Assembly (NCBI GenBank): GCA_947462945.1
Contig: CANHTE010000017.1
Span: forward strand, 1-9,636
DNA: 9,636 nt
Reading direction: 5' to 3'
From: Acetobacteraceae bacterium
GTDB lineage: Bacteria; Pseudomonadota; Alphaproteobacteria; Acetobacterales; Acetobacteraceae
Both the position numbers and the translations under genes were made by a program. Of the stretch, positions 1-7,563 are shown in pieces (the stretch's first letter is position 1; every line of letters starts with the position of its first letter). The notes under the pieces were generated by a model. The model was given only the letters and a program-made list of their open reading frames with translations. It was not told the DNA's origin and ran no database searches.

Positions 1-256
1 AGGCCTGACCAAGGAAGCGGTGAATGCCGTAATGAAGGCGGCGGCCGAGAGCGGCCCGCTGAAGGGCATCCTGGGCTACAACACCGCGCCGCTGGTCTCG
101 ATCGACTTCAACCATGACCCGCATTCCTCCACCTTCGATGCGACGCAGACGCAGGTGGTGGATGGCGGACTCGTCCGCGTGATGTCCTGGTATGACAATG
201 AGTGGGGCTTCTCGAACCGCATGTCGGATACGGCTGCCTACTACGGCAAGCTTTAA
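1..256 (+). CDS. gap: Glyceraldehyde-3-phosphate dehydrogenase, C-terminal part (5' end outside window)
   Basis: This is the end of the glycolytic NAD(P)-dependent enzyme that interconverts glyceraldehyde-3-phosphate and 1,3-bisphosphoglycerate in the cytosol. About 84 residues are visible, reading in frame from base 2 to a TAA at 254-256. The C-terminal GAPDH signatures are clear: [15 protein letters not shown], then [20 protein letters not shown], then the strongly conserved [12 protein letters not shown] just before the end. The catalytic cysteine and the nucleotide-binding domain lie upstream of the window. pgk, the next enzyme of the pathway, follows 58 bp downstream on the same strand, so the two are very likely co-transcribed. 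The isozyme (glycolytic or Calvin-cycle type) cannot be decided from this piece. Confidence 0.96.
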   Translation, partial: GLTKEAVNAVMKAAAESGPLKGILGYNTAPLVSIDFNHDPHSSTFDATQTQVVDGGLVRVMSWYDNEWGFSNRMSDTAAYYGKL

Positions 257-265
257 GTCAAGAAA

Positions 266-288
266 CTGGGGAGACAGTGTCTCCCCAG
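266..288. repeat. Perfect inverted repeat (hairpin) between gap and pgk
   Basis: A 10-bp perfect stem with arms CTGGGGAGAC and GTCTCCCCAG surrounds the three bases AGT, starting 9 bases after the gap stop codon. No T-tract follows on the + strand (the next bases are ACCCCTGCCG), so it does not look like a full intrinsic terminator. It could be an mRNA-stabilising or processing hairpin that sets different gap and pgk levels, a leaky terminator, or a copy of a dispersed palindromic repeat. The symmetry is seen directly; the role is inference. Confidence 0.6.
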
Positions 289-314
289 ACCCCTGCCGCA
301 AGTGAGAGATCGCC

Positions 315-1502
315 ATGGCCTTCCGCACCCTTGATGACCTGGATCCGCGCGGCTTGCGCGTGCTGCTGCGGGCCGACCTGAACCTCCCGGTGAAGGACGG
401 CAAGATCACGGACATGACGCGCATCGAGCGGCTCTGCCCCACCATTGCCGAGCTTTGCGCCAAGGGCGCGCGGGTCATTGTCTGCTCGCATTTCGACCGG
501 CCGAAGGGCAAGCGCGTGCCGGAGATGTCGCTGAAGCCGATGCAGGCGGCGCTCTCCGCCTCGCTCGGCAAGCCCGTCGCCTTCACTGATGACTGCATCG
601 GTGCGCAGGCCGAGGCCGCCGCTGCGGCGCTCAAGGATGGCGAGGTGCTTCTGCTGGAAAACACCCGCTACCATGCGGGCGAGGAAAAGAATGACCCGGC
701 GCTGGCGACCGGCCTCGCCAAGCTCGCCGATGTGTTTGTGAATGACGCATTCTCGGCGGCGCATCGCGCGCATTCCAGCACCGAGGGCGTGGCGCGGTTG
801 CTGCCGGCCTATGCCGGTCGGCTGATGCAGCAGGAGCTGGAGGCGCTGGATGCGGCGCTGGGCAAGCCGCAGCGGCCGGTTGTGGCCATTGTGGGGGGGG
901 CGAAGGTGTCCACCAAGCTTGATCTGCTGGGGAACCTCTCCTCCAAGGTGGATGTGCTGGTGATCGGCGGCGCCATGGCCAATACCTTCCTGGCGGCGCA
1001 AGGCCATGGCGTGGGCAAGTCCCTGCAGGAAGCCGAGATGCATGAGACGGCGCGGGAGATTCTGGCCGGCGCCAAGGCGCGCGGCTGCGAAATCGTCCTG
1101 CCGTTGGACCTGGTCGTGGCCGAGGGTTTTGCCGCGCATTCGCCCAACCGCGTGGTGGGGCTGGATGGCGTGCCCGCGGACATGATGGCGCTGGATGTGG
1201 GCCCGGCCACGGTGGCCGATGTGGTGAAGCGGCTGGCTTCGGCGAAGACGCTGGTCTGGAACGGGCCGTTCGGCGCCTTCGAGATTGCGCCCTTCGACGC
1301 GGCGACGGTGGCGGTGGCGAAGGAGGTGGCGCGGCTGACCGAGGCCGGGCGGCTGCGCTCGGTGGGTGGTGGTGGCGACACGGTTTCCGCGCTGCGCCAT
1401 GCCGGCGTCTCCGAGCGGATGAGCTATGTGTCGTCTGCCGGCGGCGCGTTTCTGGAATGGCTCGAAGGGAAAGAGCTCCCAGGCGTGGCAGCTCTTTCAT
1501 GA
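315..1502 (+). CDS. pgk: Phosphoglycerate kinase
   Basis: Cytosolic enzyme that transfers the acyl phosphate of 1,3-bisphosphoglycerate to ADP, giving 3-phosphoglycerate and ATP. The 395-residue length is normal for a bacterial PGK. Family motifs occur in order: [20 protein letters not shown] near residues 17-36 (3-PG site), SHFDRPKG at 58-65 (SHLGRPKG in many homologues), [17 protein letters not shown] around 112-128, [14 protein letters not shown], the [12 protein letters not shown] hinge region, [10 protein letters not shown] at 314-323, and the nucleotide-binding glycine run GGGGDT near 351-356. The ATG at 315 sits 6-10 bases after a GAGAG element that can serve as ribosome binding site, and begins the usual N-terminus. 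It lies directly downstream of gap and probably shares its transcript. Two hairpins follow the TGA stop. No frameshift or missing motif is visible. Confidence 0.98.
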   Translation: MAFRTLDDLDPRGLRVLLRADLNLPVKDGKITDMTRIERLCPTIAELCAKGARVIVCSHFDRPKGKRVPEMSLKPMQAALSASLGKPVAFTDDCIGAQAEAAAAALKDGEVLLLENTRYHAGEEKNDPALATGLAKLADVFVNDAFSAAHRAHSSTEGVARLLPAYAGRLMQQELEALDAALGKPQRPVVAIVGGAKVSTKLDLLGNLSSKVDVLVIGGAMANTFLAAQGHGVGKSLQEAEMHETAREILAGAKARGCEIVLPLDLVVAEGFAAHSPNRVVGLDGVPADMMALDVGPATVADVVKRLASAKTLVWNGPFGAFEIAPFDAATVAVAKEVARLTEAGRLRSVGGGGDTVSALRHAGVSERMSYVSSAGGAFLEWLEGKELPGVAALS

Positions 1503-1507
1503 GGATT

Positions 1508-1552
1508 GCAAAGGCCTGGGCCTTTGCCGGGGCCAAGGGGCAGAGCCCCTTG
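1508..1552. terminator. Two tandem hairpins in the convergent pgk / SMP-30 junction, probable bidirectional terminator
   Basis: Two perfect inverted repeats lie between the convergent stop codons. The first (1508-1527) has 9-bp arms GCAAAGGCC and GGCCTTTGC around TG. The second (1534-1552) has 8-bp arms CAAGGGGC and GCCCCTTG around AGA. The second is followed on the + strand by a modest T-rich stretch (ATTCTTAG). Placement fits termination of pgk from the left and of the SMP-30 gene from the right, although neither has a classical long T-tract. The GGGGC/GCCCC hairpin may be a genomic repeat instead. Confidence 0.5.
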
Positions 1553-1556
1553 ATTC

Positions 1557-2471
1557 TTAGTAAGGCAGCTTAAGCCCCGGCTCCGGCCAGGGGATGCTGA
1601 CCAGCTTCCCCGTATTCGACAGCGTGATGTAGGCCGTCTTCATGTCGGCCCCGCCGAAGCAGATATTTGTCGGCATCCGCTCCGGCATTTTTTGGATATC
1701 CAGGATGTCCCCGGCGGGTGAGACGGTGGTGATTTCCCCCGAAACCAGCGTCGCCACCACGATATTGCCCGCCGCGGTGATGGCCAGGCTGTCCAGCCGG
1801 CGGAAGCCCGGAAATTGACAGAGCAGCGAGGCGCCGCTGGTGCTGGGCCAGGGGTTCTTGCGCAGATGGCCGGGCCCCATGATGTCAAAGGCCCAAAGGC
1901 GGCCGGTTTCGGTTTCCGCCACATAGAGTTTTTCCCCGTCCGGGCTGATGCCGATGCCGTTGGCGCCGCCGAAGACGGGGAAGGCGGCTTCGATGATCTT
2001 GCTGCCGTCGAGCGCAGCCCAATAGACGCCGCCATGGTCGCGGTCCCGCGCGCGGACCTTGCCCAGGTCGCTGAACCAGAAGCCGCCCTTGCCGTCGAGT
2101 TGCAGGTCATTGGGGCCCTTCAGCATGACATCGCCGCAGCGGTCATAGAGCAGGCGGATATTGCCGGTGGCGATATCCACCACCTCGATGCGGCCGTTGG
2201 TGTAGTCGGACGCGGTGCCGGAGGGGCGGAGGATCTCCGGCTCCTCATGCCAGCTGAAGCCGCCATTGTTGCAGAGGATGAGCGTGTTGTCCGGGCCGGC
2301 GGCCAGGCCGTTCGGACCGCCGCCGGTGCGGGAGATGACGCTGCGCGTGCCATCGGGGGCAATCCGGGAGATGACCTGCGCCTCGATCTCGACGAGCGCG
2401 ATGGAGCCATCCGGCAGCATCACGGGGCCTTCCGGAAATCGCAGGCCGTGGGCCAGGGTTGTGAGACTCAT
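1557..2471 (-). CDS. SMP-30/gluconolactonase/LRE family protein (probable lactonase)
   Basis: A 304-residue six-bladed beta-propeller of the SMP-30/regucalcin/gluconolactonase family, metal-dependent enzymes that usually hydrolyse sugar or other lactones. The four positions expected to hold the divalent metal and substrate are visible by alignment to SMP-30: E14 in RFPEGP, N121 in LKGPNDLQ, N171 in GGANGIG, and D227 in RRLDSLAIT. There is no signal peptide, so the enzyme should be cytosolic. The frame stays open further upstream, but the start chosen is the ATG at 2471 (MSLTTLAHGLRFPEG). It puts the first blade at the usual position and has AGGGGA about ten bases upstream; a longer form would run into hyuB. 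It is divergent from hyuBA across 58 bp, which suggests a lactone or ring-opened intermediate in the same pathway. Exact substrate unknown. Confidence 0.9.
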   Translation of the reverse strand: MSLTTLAHGLRFPEGPVMLPDGSIALVEIEAQVISRIAPDGTRSVISRTGGGPNGLAAGPDNTLILCNNGGFSWHEEPEILRPSGTASDYTNGRIEVVDIATGNIRLLYDRCGDVMLKGPNDLQLDGKGGFWFSDLGKVRARDRDHGGVYWAALDGSKIIEAAFPVFGGANGIGISPDGEKLYVAETETGRLWAFDIMGPGHLRKNPWPSTSGASLLCQFPGFRRLDSLAITAAGNIVVATLVSGEITTVSPAGDILDIQKMPERMPTNICFGGADMKTAYITLSNTGKLVSIPWPEPGLKLPY

Positions 2472-2529
2472 CCGCGTTCTTCCCCTTTTGGTTCGAGCCA
2501 GGATGCGCCACGCTGGAGGCCTCGCCAAG
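2472..2529. promoter_or_regulatory. Divergent intergenic region between SMP-30 gene and hyuB
   Basis: Only 58 bp separate the two start codons, so any shared control must be compact and promoter elements probably reach into both coding regions. On the minus strand AGGGGA serves the SMP-30 gene. On the + strand TGGAGG at 2514-2519 lies ten bases before the ATG at 2530 and decides the hyuB start. An imperfect 12-bp palindrome, TGGTTCGAGCCA at 2489-2500 (10 of 12 positions symmetric), is a possible operator. I could not pick convincing -35/-10 boxes. Confidence 0.4.
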
Positions 2530-4248
2530 ATGGAGCTGCCCCCCATGGACCCCGTGACGCTGGCCGTGCTCTCCGCGCGCTTCACCGCAATCGTGGAGGA
2601 AATGGGCGAAGGGCTGCTGCGCACCGCCTATAGCCAGATCCTGAACTCCAGCCGGGATTTCTCCATCGCGGTGACGGATGGGGATTGCCGGCTGGTGGCA
2701 CAGGCGGATCACATCCCCGTGCATGTCGGCGCCATGCCCTTCGCGGCCCGGGCGGTGCGGGATGCCTTTGGCGGGCGGATGAAGCCGGGCGATGTGTTTC
2801 TGCTGAATGACCCCTGGCATGGCGGCAGCCATCTGCCGGATTTGACCATCCTGCTGCCGGTGTTCGAGGGCGGTGTTGTGCGCTTCTTCTCCGTCGTCCG
2901 CGCGCATCAGAGCGACATCGGCGGCGGCACGCATGGCGGCTACAACCCGAATGCCACGGAAATCTGGCAGGAGGGCCTGCGCATCCCGCCCATCCTGCTG
3001 GGTGAAAATGGCGTGATGCGGGAGGATCTGGTGGCCATGCTGGCGCTCAACACCCGCATCAACCGGGACTTCCGGGGGGACCTGGCGGCGATGCTGGGGG
3101 CGGCGAAGCTGGGCGCGAACCGGTTGAATGACCTTCTGGCACAGCATGGCGGGGCGGGCCTGATGGCGGCGGTGGAAGCCATATTGACCCTCGCGCATGG
3201 GCATACCTCGCGCATCCTGGAAGCCTGGCCCGATGGCACATGGAGCGGCACGGCGCTGCTGGATGATGACGGCCATGGCCATGAGAACATCGCCATCCGT
3301 GCCACCTGCACCAAGCAGGGCGGCACCCTCAGCGTGGATTTGAGTGCCAGCGATGACCAGGTGCCGGGCTTCGTGAATTCCTCCTACCCCAACATGGTCT
3401 CGGCCGTGTGCATGGCTTTCGCCTATCTGCTCGATCCGGATGTTCAGAAGAATGAGGGCGCCTTTCGCGCGCTGAAAATCGTCGCACGGGAGGGTTCGGT
3501 GGCCTGGGCGCGGGAAGGTGCCGCGGTGACGCTCTGCACCAGCCATTGCAGCAATGAGATCGTGGAGGCGATCATGCGCGCCATGCAGCATTGCTGCCCG
3601 GAACGCGCCATGGGCGGATGGGGGCGGCGCTTCCGCATTGCCATCACCGGGCGGGATGCGCGGCGGCCGGATTTATTGGAGGGGGGGCGGAAATTCGTCT
3701 GGCACCTGTTTCATGCGCGGCCGGGCGGCGGCGGCCATGCCAAGGGCGATGGCTGGTCCAGCGCGGGCGAATGGCATTCCGCCGGTGGGTTGAAATTCGG
3801 CAGCGTGGAAATGGCGGAGGCGCGCTTCCCGCTGCATTTCCGCCGCCATGAATTTCAAGGCGGCACGGCAGGCATGGGTCAGTATCGCGGCGGCCATGGC
3901 GCCACGCTGGAACTGGTGGTGGAGAGTGAAGGCCCCTCGCGCGGCAACACCGCTGGCGATGGCGCGCGGCATGGCAGTGCCGGCATGTGCGGCGGGGAGG
4001 ACAGCGCGCCGCATCGCTATGCCCTGCGCCTGGCCGACGGCACGGAGCGCCTGCTGAAAACCAAGGAAGTCGGCATCGGGATTCAGTCGGGCGAGGTCCT
4101 GGAAATCCGTTCGGCCGGCGGCGGCGGCTGGGGCGACCCCGCGCGGCGGGACCCGGCGCTGATCGCGCGTGACATTGAGGAGGGACTGGCCGCGCCACCG
4201 ATTCACGCGTCGGTCGAAGCAGAGCTGAGCGGTCAGGGGCGGGCGTGA
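2530..4248 (+). CDS. hyuB: Hydantoinase B/oxoprolinase family protein (HyuB-type subunit)
   Basis: A 572-residue protein of the hydantoinase B/5-oxoprolinase C-terminal-half family, the partner of HyuA in ATP-dependent opening of hydantoins, 5-oxoproline, caprolactam and related substrates, and in acetone/acetophenone carboxylases. The family N-terminus DPVTLAVLSARFTAIVEEMG begins at residue 6. Next come RTAYS, SRDFS, RLVAQADHIPVHVGAMP, then NDPWHGGSHLPDL from residue 93 and AHQSDIGGGTHGG around 125-135, both rich in potential metal ligands. TEIWQEGLRIPP follows, and the C-terminal SAGGGGWGDP is typical of the family. The ATG at 2530 is preferred because TGGAGG lies ten bases upstream; the ATG at 2545 is the alternative, while upstream ATGs would extend into the divergent gene. 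The TGA stop shares its A with the hyuA ATG, so the two are translationally coupled. The order B then A is the reverse of many hyuAB operons. Substrate not determinable. Confidence 0.92.
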   Translation: MELPPMDPVTLAVLSARFTAIVEEMGEGLLRTAYSQILNSSRDFSIAVTDGDCRLVAQADHIPVHVGAMPFAARAVRDAFGGRMKPGDVFLLNDPWHGGSHLPDLTILLPVFEGGVVRFFSVVRAHQSDIGGGTHGGYNPNATEIWQEGLRIPPILLGENGVMREDLVAMLALNTRINRDFRGDLAAMLGAAKLGANRLNDLLAQHGGAGLMAAVEAILTLAHGHTSRILEAWPDGTWSGTALLDDDGHGHENIAIRATCTKQGGTLSVDLSASDDQVPGFVNSSYPNMVSAVCMAFAYLLDPDVQKNEGAFRALKIVAREGSVAWAREGAAVTLCTSHCSNEIVEAIMRAMQHCCPERAMGGWGRRFRIAITGRDARRPDLLEGGRKFVWHLFHARPGGGGHAKGDGWSSAGEWHSAGGLKFGSVEMAEARFPLHFRRHEFQGGTAGMGQYRGGHGATLELVVESEGPSRGNTAGDGARHGSAGMCGGEDSAPHRYALRLADGTERLLKTKEVGIGIQSGEVLEIRSAGGGGWGDPARRDPALIARDIEEGLAAPPIHASVEAELSGQGRA

Positions 4249-6275
4249 TGCACTACACCATCGGCGTGGATGTCGGCGGCACCTTCACGGATGTGGTCGG
4301 CGTGGATGAGGAAGGGCGCGAATTCCTCGCCAAGGCGCCGAGCACCCCGGCTGACCAGAGCGAGGGCGTGCTGGAGGGGCTGCGCAACCTCGCCGCCGCC
4401 ATCGGCCTGACCCTGGCCGAATTGCTGGAGACGACGACGCGCATCGTCCATGGCACCACCGTCGCCACCAATGCCCTGCTGGAGCGGCGCGGCGCAAGGA
4501 CGGCGATGCTCACCACCGAGGGCCACCGCGACGTGACGGCCATGCGTGAAGGGCTGAAGCCTGCGCGCTATGATCTGCGCCTGCCCCAACCCCCCGCCTT
4601 GATCCCACGCCAATTGCGCCTGCCGGTGCGGGAGCGTCTGCGCCCCGATGGCCGCGTGGAAATCCCGTTGGATGCGGCCAGCCTGGCGGCCGCGATTGCC
4701 ACGCTGCGCGAGGCCGAGGTCGAATCGGTGGCGATCTGCTTCCTGCATTCCTGGGCCGCGCCCCGGCATGAGCATGCGGCGGCCGAGGCCGTGCGCGCTG
4801 TTCTGCCCGGCGTCTTCGTCACCTGCTCGGCCGATGTGCTGCCACAAATCAAGGAGTTCGAGCGCTTCTCCACCACGGCGGTGAATGCCTATGTCGGCCC
4901 TGTCGTTTCCCGGTATCTGACGCGGCTGGAAGCGCGGCTGCGGGCGGCGGGCTATATCCGGCCGGTCTTCGTCATCCTCTCCCATGGCGGCATGGCACCG
5001 ATTGCCGAGGCCGCGCGGCTGGCCGTGGGGACGGCGCTTTCCGGCCCGGCGGGCGGCGTGGCGGCAGCAGTGGCGCTGGCCAAGCGCGGCATGGGTGGGC
5101 AGCTCGTCACGCTCGATATGGGCGGCACTTCCACCGACATCGCCCTGATCCAGGATGGCGCGGCGACGCTGGGGCGCGGGCGCGAAGTGGGTGGGGAGCG
5201 CATCGCGCTGGACAGCCTGGATATCATCACGCTCGGTGCCGGTGGTGGTTCCATTGCGCATCTGGGTGCCGGCGGCACGCTGGAGGTCGGGCCGCAATCG
5301 GCCGGTGCGCGGCCGGGGCCGGCCTGTTACGGGCATGGCGGCACGGAGCCCACGGTGACGGACGCCAATCTCGCGCTGGGTTATCTGGACGCCGCGCGTT
5401 TTCTCGGCGGCGCCCGCCTGCTGGATGCGGCCGCGTCCCAAAGCGCCATCATGGGCCTGGCCGGCCAGCTGAACCTGTCCGTCGAGGCGACGGCGCTGGG
5501 CATCCACCGCCTCGTCAATGCGCGCATGGCCGATGGGGTGCGCGTCGCCACCGTCCGGCGCGGGGTGGACCCGCGCGGGGCCACGCTGCTGGCTTTTGGC
5601 GGGGCTGCTGGCCTGCATGCCAGTGCCGTGGCGCGGGATCTCGGCATGGCGCGCATCGCCATACCGCTCTTTGCGGCCGGGCTTTCGGCCTGGGGCATGT
5701 TGCAAACGGAGCTGCGGCATGAGATCGCCCGCAGCGTGGTCAGTGCCAATGCCATGCCGGAAGATGCCGCGCTGGCGGCCTTGTTCGAGGGACTGGAAAC
5801 TGAGGCCCGTGCGCAACTCGCGCAATGGTTCACCGGTGAGGTGCGGGGCCATCGCGCCGCCGATCTGCGCTATGGCGAGCAGGTCTTTGAGATCACCGTG
5901 AATCTGGATGGCGTGGCGCTGAACCGCGCTGCCCTGCGCCAGGCCTTCCATGCGCGCCATCGCGCCTTGTTCACCTATGACCTGCCGGAGGAGGAGGTGG
6001 TGCTGGTCACGGCCCGCGCCGCCGCCGCCGGCCTGCTGCCGCCCATGCCGCATCGCCCGGCCGGGGCGGCGGAACCCGCCCAGCCGCACGCGACACGGCG
6101 CGCGCTGCTGGAGGGCGGCTGGGCGGAGTTACCCGTCTGGGATTTCGCGGCACTGGCGGCAGGCCAGGCGGTGCCGGGGCCGGCGATCATTGAGAGCGCG
6201 ACCACAACCATTCTTCTCCTGCCGGGTGACGAAGCCGAGATGGAGGCGGGGGGCTGGCTGAGTATCCGGCTCTGA
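4248..6275 (+). CDS. hyuA: Hydantoinase A/oxoprolinase family protein (HyuA-type ATP-dependent subunit)
   Basis: A 675-residue ATPase subunit with the actin/Hsp70-like fold of the hydantoinase A/oxoprolinase family; it is expected to activate the amide or carbonyl substrate by phosphorylation and work as a complex with HyuB. Motifs in order: phosphate-binding DVGGTFTD at 8-15, HGTTVATNALLERRG from 68, GHRDV, QIKEFERFSTTAVNAYV, SHGG, LSGPAGGVAAA from 264, the second phosphate loop DMGGTSTD at 290-297, and VGPQSAGARPGPACYGHGG followed by PTVTDANLALGYL. The length matches N-methylhydantoinase A or acetone-carboxylase beta subunits. A GTG lies immediately upstream at 4245, but ATG 4248 gives the TGATG overlap usual for coupled genes. 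Relatives include 5-oxoprolinase, caprolactam hydrolase and acetophenone carboxylase; the divergent lactonase-like gene favours ring opening, but that is inference. Confidence 0.94.
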   Translation: MHYTIGVDVGGTFTDVVGVDEEGREFLAKAPSTPADQSEGVLEGLRNLAAAIGLTLAELLETTTRIVHGTTVATNALLERRGARTAMLTTEGHRDVTAMREGLKPARYDLRLPQPPALIPRQLRLPVRERLRPDGRVEIPLDAASLAAAIATLREAEVESVAICFLHSWAAPRHEHAAAEAVRAVLPGVFVTCSADVLPQIKEFERFSTTAVNAYVGPVVSRYLTRLEARLRAAGYIRPVFVILSHGGMAPIAEAARLAVGTALSGPAGGVAAAVALAKRGMGGQLVTLDMGGTSTDIALIQDGAATLGRGREVGGERIALDSLDIITLGAGGGSIAHLGAGGTLEVGPQSAGARPGPACYGHGGTEPTVTDANLALGYLDAARFLGGARLLDAAASQSAIMGLAGQLNLSVEATALGIHRLVNARMADGVRVATVRRGVDPRGATLLAFGGAAGLHASAVARDLGMARIAIPLFAAGLSAWGMLQTELRHEIARSVVSANAMPEDAALAALFEGLETEARAQLAQWFTGEVRGHRAADLRYGEQVFEITVNLDGVALNRAALRQAFHARHRALFTYDLPEEEVVLVTARAAAAGLLPPMPHRPAGAAEPAQPHATRRALLEGGWAELPVWDFAALAAGQAVPGPAIIESATTTILLLPGDEAEMEAGGWLSIRL

Positions 6276-6311
6276 AGCCCCAGAAGGCTGCGGCGGACCA
6301 GGTCCGTGGCC

Positions 6312-7130
6312 TCACCCGGCGCGGTCCTGGCCTTCCCAACCGGATTTGCGTTCGTAGTGCTTGTAGTATTTGTCGGTGATCTGTTCGGTCATGACGACGA
6401 TGGCGACGTCGGTCGTGTTGAAGGGCTGGTCCAATACCGCGCCGTCACCGACAAAGCCGCCCAGCCGCAGATACCCCTTGATGAGCGGTGGCAGCGCCAT
6501 CAGCGCGGCTTTGGCGTCATAGCTGCCCGGTGGCAGGCGGTTCATCGGCACATAGCGCGTTTCGATGGCGCGCGGGCAAAGATGCGGTGGCGCCTGGTGG
6601 TGCTGCGCGAGGTAGGTGAGCAGCGCGGCATTCGCGCCGAGGTCAACGCCAGGCAGGCTGGCGCAGCCGAACATCAGGCCGATCTTGTGGTTGAACACAT
6701 AGGCCGCGATGCCGCGCCAAAGCAGCTGCAGGGTGCCACGCGTCCGATAGGCGACATCCGTGCAGGAGCGGCCGAGCTCCAGAATCCCGTCCTTGTATTC
6801 AAGGATGCGGGTGATGTCGTATTCATCTTCGGAATAGAAGCGGCCGATGCGCTGGGCTGCCTCCCGCCGGATCAGGCGGTAGGTGCCAACCACGCTTTCG
6901 GGCCCTTCGCCGCGGTCATGATCCACGACGAGCAGGTGATCGGCCACGGCGTCATACTCATCGGAATCAAGGCCGCTGGCGATGGTTCCGGCATCGGCGC
7001 GGGCGCCCATTTCCTCGTAGAAGACACGGTAGCGCAGCGCCTGGGCGGCGATGATTTCCGCCTCGGTCGTCGCGACACGGACGCCGAGATTGTTGAAGCG
7101 AATCTCTTCGAAGGGCTGGGTGATGTTCAT
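6312..7130 (-). CDS. olsB: OlsB-type GNAT acyltransferase (L-ornithine N-alpha-acyltransferase)
   Basis: A 272-residue member of the OlsB (COG3176) branch of the GNAT superfamily. OlsB moves a 3-hydroxyacyl group from acyl-ACP to the alpha-amino group of ornithine, giving lyso-ornithine lipid, the first step of phosphorus-free ornithine-lipid synthesis at the inner membrane face. Visible motifs: RYRVFYEEMGA at 33-43, ADHLLVVD, VGTYRLIR at 81-88, the family signature LELGRSCTD at 117-125, LLWRGIAAYV at 136-145 and FGCASLPGVD at 154-163, in the order seen in OlsB. No olsA (the second acyltransferase) is in the window. The start overlaps the end of the upstream fur-family gene as ATGA, with no room for an independent promoter, so it is co-transcribed and translationally coupled to the regulator. 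It could acylate another amino acid; the ornithine assignment is by family. Confidence 0.88.
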   Translation of the reverse strand: MNITQPFEEIRFNNLGVRVATTEAEIIAAQALRYRVFYEEMGARADAGTIASGLDSDEYDAVADHLLVVDHDRGEGPESVVGTYRLIRREAAQRIGRFYSEDEYDITRILEYKDGILELGRSCTDVAYRTRGTLQLLWRGIAAYVFNHKIGLMFGCASLPGVDLGANAALLTYLAQHHQAPPHLCPRAIETRYVPMNRLPPGSYDAKAALMALPPLIKGYLRLGGFVGDGAVLDQPFNTTDVAIVVMTEQITDKYYKHYERKSGWEGQDRAG

Positions 7131-7528
7131 CGCCGACGGCCAAAAATTTCGAGGCGCAATTGCACCAGCTCGAAGCCAAGCCTGTGGGCGATTTCGCGCG
7201 CCAGGGTATCGTGCTCCGCATCGGAGAATTCGATCACGTTGCCGGTATCCACATCAATGAGGTGGTGATGAATGCCGCGATCCGCCGGATCAAACCGGGC
7301 GCGGCCACCGCCGAAGTCACGCCGTTCGAGGATGCCCTTTTCCTCCAGCAGCCGCACCGTGCGGTAGACCGTGGCAACGGAGACGCGGTTGTCGAGTGCC
7401 ACAGCGCGGCGATACAATTCCTCGACATCCGGGTGGTCTTCGCTTTCGGACAGGACGCGAGCGATGAGCCGGCGCTGGCCGGTCATCTTCAAGCCGCGCT
7501 CGACGCACATCTGCTCGATCCGGGACAT
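7127..7528 (-). CDS. Fur-family transcriptional regulator (Fur/Mur-like)
   Basis: A DNA-binding metal sensor of the ferric-uptake-regulator family. With the ATG at 7528 it has 133 residues: MSRIEQMCVERGLKMTGQRR begins the winged helix, the recognition helix region is SVATVYRTVRLLEEKGILER (50-69), and the dimerisation domain has HHHLIDVDTGNVIEF (87-101). By alignment to E. coli Fur, sensing site 2 is kept (H32, D80 for Glu81, H87, H89), while two ligands of site 3 are lost (I86 for His87, L124 for His125). The C-terminal CxxC pair is absent, as in many alphaproteobacterial Fur/Mur proteins; it does not resemble Irr. A TTG at 7570 could extend it by 14 residues, but ATG 7528 gives the usual N-terminus. 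No strong Shine-Dalgarno lies directly before it. It overlaps olsB by four bases (ATGA). Whether iron or manganese is sensed is unknown. Confidence 0.9.
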   Translation of the reverse strand: MSRIEQMCVERGLKMTGQRRLIARVLSESEDHPDVEELYRRAVALDNRVSVATVYRTVRLLEEKGILERRDFGGGRARFDPADRGIHHHLIDVDTGNVIEFSDAEHDTLAREIAHRLGFELVQLRLEIFGRRR

Positions 7529-7563
7529 GCGGTCGCTGATGGGCCCGCCCTCTCTGCCGTCAT

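Noticed and set aside
258..1536. Long minus-strand open frames (380 and 301 codons) opposite pgk
   Set aside because: pgk is unmistakable on the other strand; the antisense translations are Pro/Arg- or His/Gln-rich low-complexity sequence typical of GC-rich codon bias.
2215..2529. Upstream extension of hyuB (up to about 105 more residues)
   Set aside because: It would lie almost wholly inside the divergent SMP-30 gene; the family N-terminus and a good TGGAGG site support the ATG at 2530.
1815..2633. Plus-strand open frame of 272 codons opposite the SMP-30 gene
   Set aside because: Antisense to a protein with intact family motifs and metal ligands; Ala/Gly-rich with no domain.
2245..3591. 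Minus-strand open frame of 448 codons opposite hyuB
   Set aside because: Antisense shadow of hyuB, His/Arg/Gln-rich, and would also overlap the SMP-30 gene in another frame.
4233..6089. Open frame of 618 codons on the minus strand opposite hyuA
   Set aside because: It is antisense to a clearly conserved HyuA, is rich in Arg/Gly/Gln/His as expected of a shadow frame in GC-rich DNA, and shows no recognisable domain.
6294..6306. CGGACC-A-GGTCCG palindrome in the hyuA/olsB convergent gap
   Set aside because: Only six base pairs with a one-base loop and no T-tract; too weak to call a terminator, and the 36-bp gap holds nothing else.
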